Assembly (NCBI GenBank): GCA_035651055.1
Contig: DASRGK010000116.1
Span: 1-7,249, forward strand
Reading direction: 5' to 3'
Source of the DNA: JAFKKF01 sp035651055
GTDB taxonomy: Bacteria; Pseudomonadota; Alphaproteobacteria; Rhizobiales; Kaistiaceae
DNA length: 7,249 bases
The position numbers were made by a program, and so were the translations under genes. The notes below the pieces were generated by a model. That model had not been told where the DNA came from. It did no database searches and worked only from the letters and a program-made list of their open reading frames with translations. This document shows positions 4,657-7,249 of this stretch, in pieces; the stretch's first letter is position 1; each line of letters opens with the position of its first letter.

Positions 4657-7249
4657 TGGGGCTGCCGATCGCCTTCACCTATGCGCCGGTTCTGATCGCG
4701 CTCGCCGCCCTGCCGGCGATCTGGTGGCTGATGCGGGTCTTCCCGCCGCGGCCGCGCACCGAAGTGCTGCCCTCGACGCGGCTTCTCCTCGACATCGCGC
4801 GGAAGGAAGAGGAGCCGGCGCGCACGCCCTGGTGGCTGCTCCTCATCCGGCTGCTGCTTACCGCGCTCATCATCATCGCGCTGTCCGGCCCGGTCTATCG
4901 GCCGAGCGCCGAGGTGGCGCCGGGATCGGGGCCGCTCCTGCTCGTGGTCGACAATGGCTGGGCGGCGGCGCCGCGCTGGAAGGCGATCACCGAGACGGCG
5001 CACCGCATCAACCGGCTCGCCGCCGAAGCCGGCCGGCCGGTGGCGCTGGTCGCGACCGCCGACGGCGGCGACCAGGTGCTGACCCCGACCGATGCGGCGG
5101 CGGTCGAGAAGCGGCTCGACGCGCTCGAACCGCGCCCCTATGCGTCGGATTACGCCGCGCTCCTCCCCGGGCTGACGGCGGCGCAGAAGGCGACGCCCTT
5201 CGGCGGCGTCGCCTGGCTCTCCGACGCGCTCGGCGGCGACGGTCCGGCGGCGCTTGCCGGGTTCCTAACGCTCCAGGTGGCGGCGCCGGTCGCGGTCTAT
5301 GCCGACGCGCGCTCCGACCTCGTCGGACTCCTGCCGCCGGTCGGCACGCCGGACGCCCTGGTCGCGCCGCTCGTCCGCCGCGACGCCGCGGTGCCGGCGG
5401 CGGGGTTCGTCCGCGCCAGCGACCTGAAGGGCCGGCCGATCGGCGACGTGCCCTTCACCTTCGCCGCGGGCAAGACGACCGCCGAGGCGAAGATCGCCCT
5501 GCCGGTGGAACTGAGGAACGACATCGTCCGGCTGGAAGTGGTGGGCGCCGAGACCGCGGGCGCGGTGCAGCTTCTCGACGAGCGCTGGCGGCGGCGGACG
5601 ATCGGGCTTCTCTCCGGCGCGTCAGCCGATACCGCCCAGCCGCTGCTCTCGCCGCTCTACTACATCTCTCGCGCCGTCCAGCCCTTCGCCGACGTGCGCG
5701 AGCCGCGCGACGCCAATGCCGAGACCGGCGTCAACGAATTGATCGAGGGCGGCGTCAGCGTCATCGCCATGGCCGATATCGGCACGGTGCCGCCCGACGC
5801 CGAGGAGCGCCTCGCCAACTGGGTGCTGCAGGGCGGCACGCTCGTCCGCTTCGCGGGACCGCGGCTCGCCGCCTCGACCGACGCGCTGGTCCCGGTGCGC
5901 CTCCGCCAGGGCGACCGCGTGCTTGGCGGCAGCCTCACCTGGGCGCAGCCGCAGCCGCTCGGCAGCTTCTCCGCCGACAGCCCGTTCGCCGGCATGGCGG
6001 TGCCCGACGACGTGCTGGTCAAGCGCCAGGTGCTGGCCGAGCCGGACGGGACGCTGAGCGAGCGCACCTGGGCGGCGCTCGCCGACGGCACGCCGCTGGT
6101 CACCGCCAGCCGCTCGGGCAAGGGCTGGCTGGTCCTCTTGCACGTCACGGCGGACACGAGCTGGTCGAACCTGCCGCTCTCCGGCACTTTCGTCGACATG
6201 CTCCGCCGGATCGTAGCGTTCTCGAGCGCGGCGCGGACGAAGAGCAAGGACGCGTCGGGGAAGCCGGTGACGGTGGCGCCGTTCCGGCTGCTTGACGGCT
6301 ACGGCCGTTACGTCACGCCGGGACCCGAGGCCGAGCCGATCGCCGCCGACGCCGAAGTCAGGGCGAGCGCCGCCCATCCGCCCGGCCTCTACGGCACCGA
6401 GGACGGATTCACCTCGCTCAACCTGCTTGACGCCAGCAGCACGCTGCCGGCCTTCGATGCCTCGCTCCTGCCGCAGGCTCAGATCAGCCCCTACCCGACC
6501 GAGGCGCCGATCGAGATCCGGCCCGCGCTTTTCGTCGCGGCGCTGGCGCTCTTCCTCCTCGATGCGCTGGCGGTGCTGTGGCTGAACGGCGGGCTGACGC
6601 TCCGCCGCCGGCGTGCCGCCGGGGCGGCCGCCGCGATCCTCGCGCTGGCATTGGCCCTCCCCTTCCCGCACGACGCCAGCGCCGACGAGGAGACGGACAA
6701 GTTCGCGCTGTCGGCGGTCGACGAGACGCATCTCGCCTATGTCATCACCGGCAACAGCGAGATCGACGCCAACAGCAAGGCCGGGCTGCACGGCCTGTCG
6801 CAGGTGCTTGCCGAGCGCACCGCGCTCGAACCGGGCGACCCGATCGGGGTCGACCCGTCCAAGGACGAGCTGACCTTCTTCCCGCTCCTCTACTGGCCGA
6901 TCGATCCGGACGCGCCGCTGCCGAGCGCCGCCACCATGGCGCGGATCGACGCCTACATGCGCCAGGGCGGCTCGGTCCTCTTCGACACCCGCGACCAGCT
7001 CGAACGCTCGACCAGCTTCGGCTCGCTCTCCGGCACGCCGGCGGTCGAGCACCTGCGCGAGATGCTGGCGAGCCTCGACATCCCGCCGCTCGAACCGGTC
7101 CCGGCCGACCATGTGCTGACCAAGGCGTTCTACCTGCTCAACGACTTCCCCGGCCGTTACACCGGCGGCCCGCTCTGGGTCGAGGCCACCGACCAGAGCG
7201 CCAACCGCAGCGACCGGCCGGCACAGGCCGGCGACGGCGTCTCGACCAT
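4653..7249 (+). CDS. BatA-like/DUF4159 membrane protein (3' end outside window)
   Basis: I translated the frame from ATG 4653 (a second ATG follows at 4656) to the window edge: 865 codons with no stop. Family members I recall are about 930 residues, so perhaps 70 are missing. The N-terminal BatA-type region has membrane helices at about 8-27 and 60-79, with an Arg/Lys-rich loop between (cytoplasmic by the positive-inside rule). Residues 94-220 look like a von Willebrand A fold with a degenerate metal site (D100-N-G-W-A). About 430-475 (GVSVIAMADIG, then LQGGTLVRFAGP) resembles a glutamine-amidotransferase-like fold. Helices follow at 625-644 and 655-671, then the DUF4159 domain from about 683 (HLAYVITG, YWPID, YMRQGGSVLFDTRDQ). 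Predicted topology puts 80-624 and DUF4159 in the periplasm. The gene overlaps DUF58 by four bases. A role in envelope integrity is inferred from the related R. leguminosarum operon. Confidence 0.93.
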   Translation, partial: MMGLPIAFTYAPVLIALAALPAIWWLMRVFPPRPRTEVLPSTRLLLDIARKEEEPARTPWWLLLIRLLLTALIIIALSGPVYRPSAEVAPGSGPLLLVVDNGWAAAPRWKAITETAHRINRLAAEAGRPVALVATADGGDQVLTPTDAAAVEKRLDALEPRPYASDYAALLPGLTAAQKATPFGGVAWLSDALGGDGPAALAGFLTLQVAAPVAVYADARSDLVGLLPPVGTPDALVAPLVRRDAAVPAAGFVRASDLKGRPIGDVPFTFAAGKTTAEAKIALPVELRNDIVRLEVVGAETAGAVQLLDERWRRRTIGLLSGASADTAQPLLSPLYYISRAVQPFADVREPRDANAETGVNELIEGGVSVIAMADIGTVPPDAEERLANWVLQGGTLVRFAGPRLAASTDALVPVRLRQGDRVLGGSLTWAQPQPLGSFSADSPFAGMAVPDDVLVKRQVLAEPDGTLSERTWAALADGTPLVTASRSGKGWLVLLHVTADTSWSNLPLSGTFVDMLRRIVAFSSAARTKSKDASGKPVTVAPFRLLDGYGRYVTPGPEAEPIAADAEVRASAAHPPGLYGTEDGFTSLNLLDASSTLPAFDASLLPQAQISPYPTEAPIEIRPALFVAALALFLLDALAVLWLNGGLTLRRRRAAGAAAAILALALALPFPHDASADEETDKFALSAVDETHLAYVITGNSEIDANSKAGLHGLSQVLAERTALEPGDPIGVDPSKDELTFFPLLYWPIDPDAPLPSAATMARIDAYMRQGGSVLFDTRDQLERSTSFGSLSGTPAVEHLREMLASLDIPPLEPVPADHVLTKAFYLLNDFPGRYTGGPLWVEATDQSANRSDRPAQAGDGVST

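Noticed and set aside
4220..6295. A 691-codon plus-strand frame overlapping DUF58 and the BatA/DUF4159 gene
   Set aside because: The product is almost entirely Arg, Ala, Pro and Gly. The frame one base over gives a continuous, family-like protein from 4653 to the window edge.
5622..7112. A 496-codon minus-strand frame within the BatA/DUF4159 gene
   Set aside because: It is an antisense shadow with low-complexity Arg/Glu/Gly/Val composition and no recognisable domain.

Overview
The window looks like a chromosomal segment of a high-GC alphaproteobacterium, most likely of the order Hyphomicrobiales (Rhizobiales). Four things point there: very GC-rich codon use, a TolB-like/TPR protein typical of the rhizobial class III adenylate cyclase group, a CoA-pyrophosphatase (NUDIX) gene next to a DUF6111 membrane protein gene, and a MoxR-DUF58-BatA/DUF4159 gene row. 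The genus cannot be told from the sequence.

Layout. (1) 1-978, plus strand: the C-terminal 325 codons of a TolB-like/tetratricopeptide protein whose 5' end lies outside the window. (2) 979-1539: no intact gene. This stretch holds a direct duplication of about 240 bp whose first copy begins inside the 3' end of the TPR gene. The second copy therefore carries a 13-codon remnant of a paralogous gene end. Three copies of a palindromic element (arms ATGGCCGGG/CCCGGCCAT), one of them inverted, lie in the same stretch. (3) 1540-2459, minus strand: a two-gene unit, NUDIX CoA diphosphatase followed by DUF6111 membrane protein, overlapping by one base. A possible 36-residue ORF overlaps the NUDIX start by four bases upstream. 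(4) 2460-2722: divergent intergenic region. (5) 2723-7249, plus strand: a tight operon of MoxR AAA+ ATPase, DUF58 protein (MIDAS-type von Willebrand-like) and a long BatA/DUF4159 membrane protein that is still open at the window edge.

How the genes work together. The MoxR-DUF58-BatA/DUF4159 row is a conserved but biochemically poorly understood module. The AAA+ ATPase is expected to remodel or activate von Willebrand-type partners, and DUF58 probably links it to the membrane protein. From memory, mutation of the equivalent Rhizobium leguminosarum operon (RL3499-RL3502) causes cell-shape and envelope defects, so an envelope-integrity role is the best guess. A fourth membrane-protein gene would be expected just beyond the right edge. 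The minus-strand pair is housekeeping: CoA/nucleotide clean-up plus a small membrane protein of unknown role.

No clearly new defence, mobile or biosynthetic system is visible. The most interesting points are the duplicated gene end with its palindromes, and the signal-peptide-like segment inside the BatA/DUF4159 protein, which suggests an old gene fusion.
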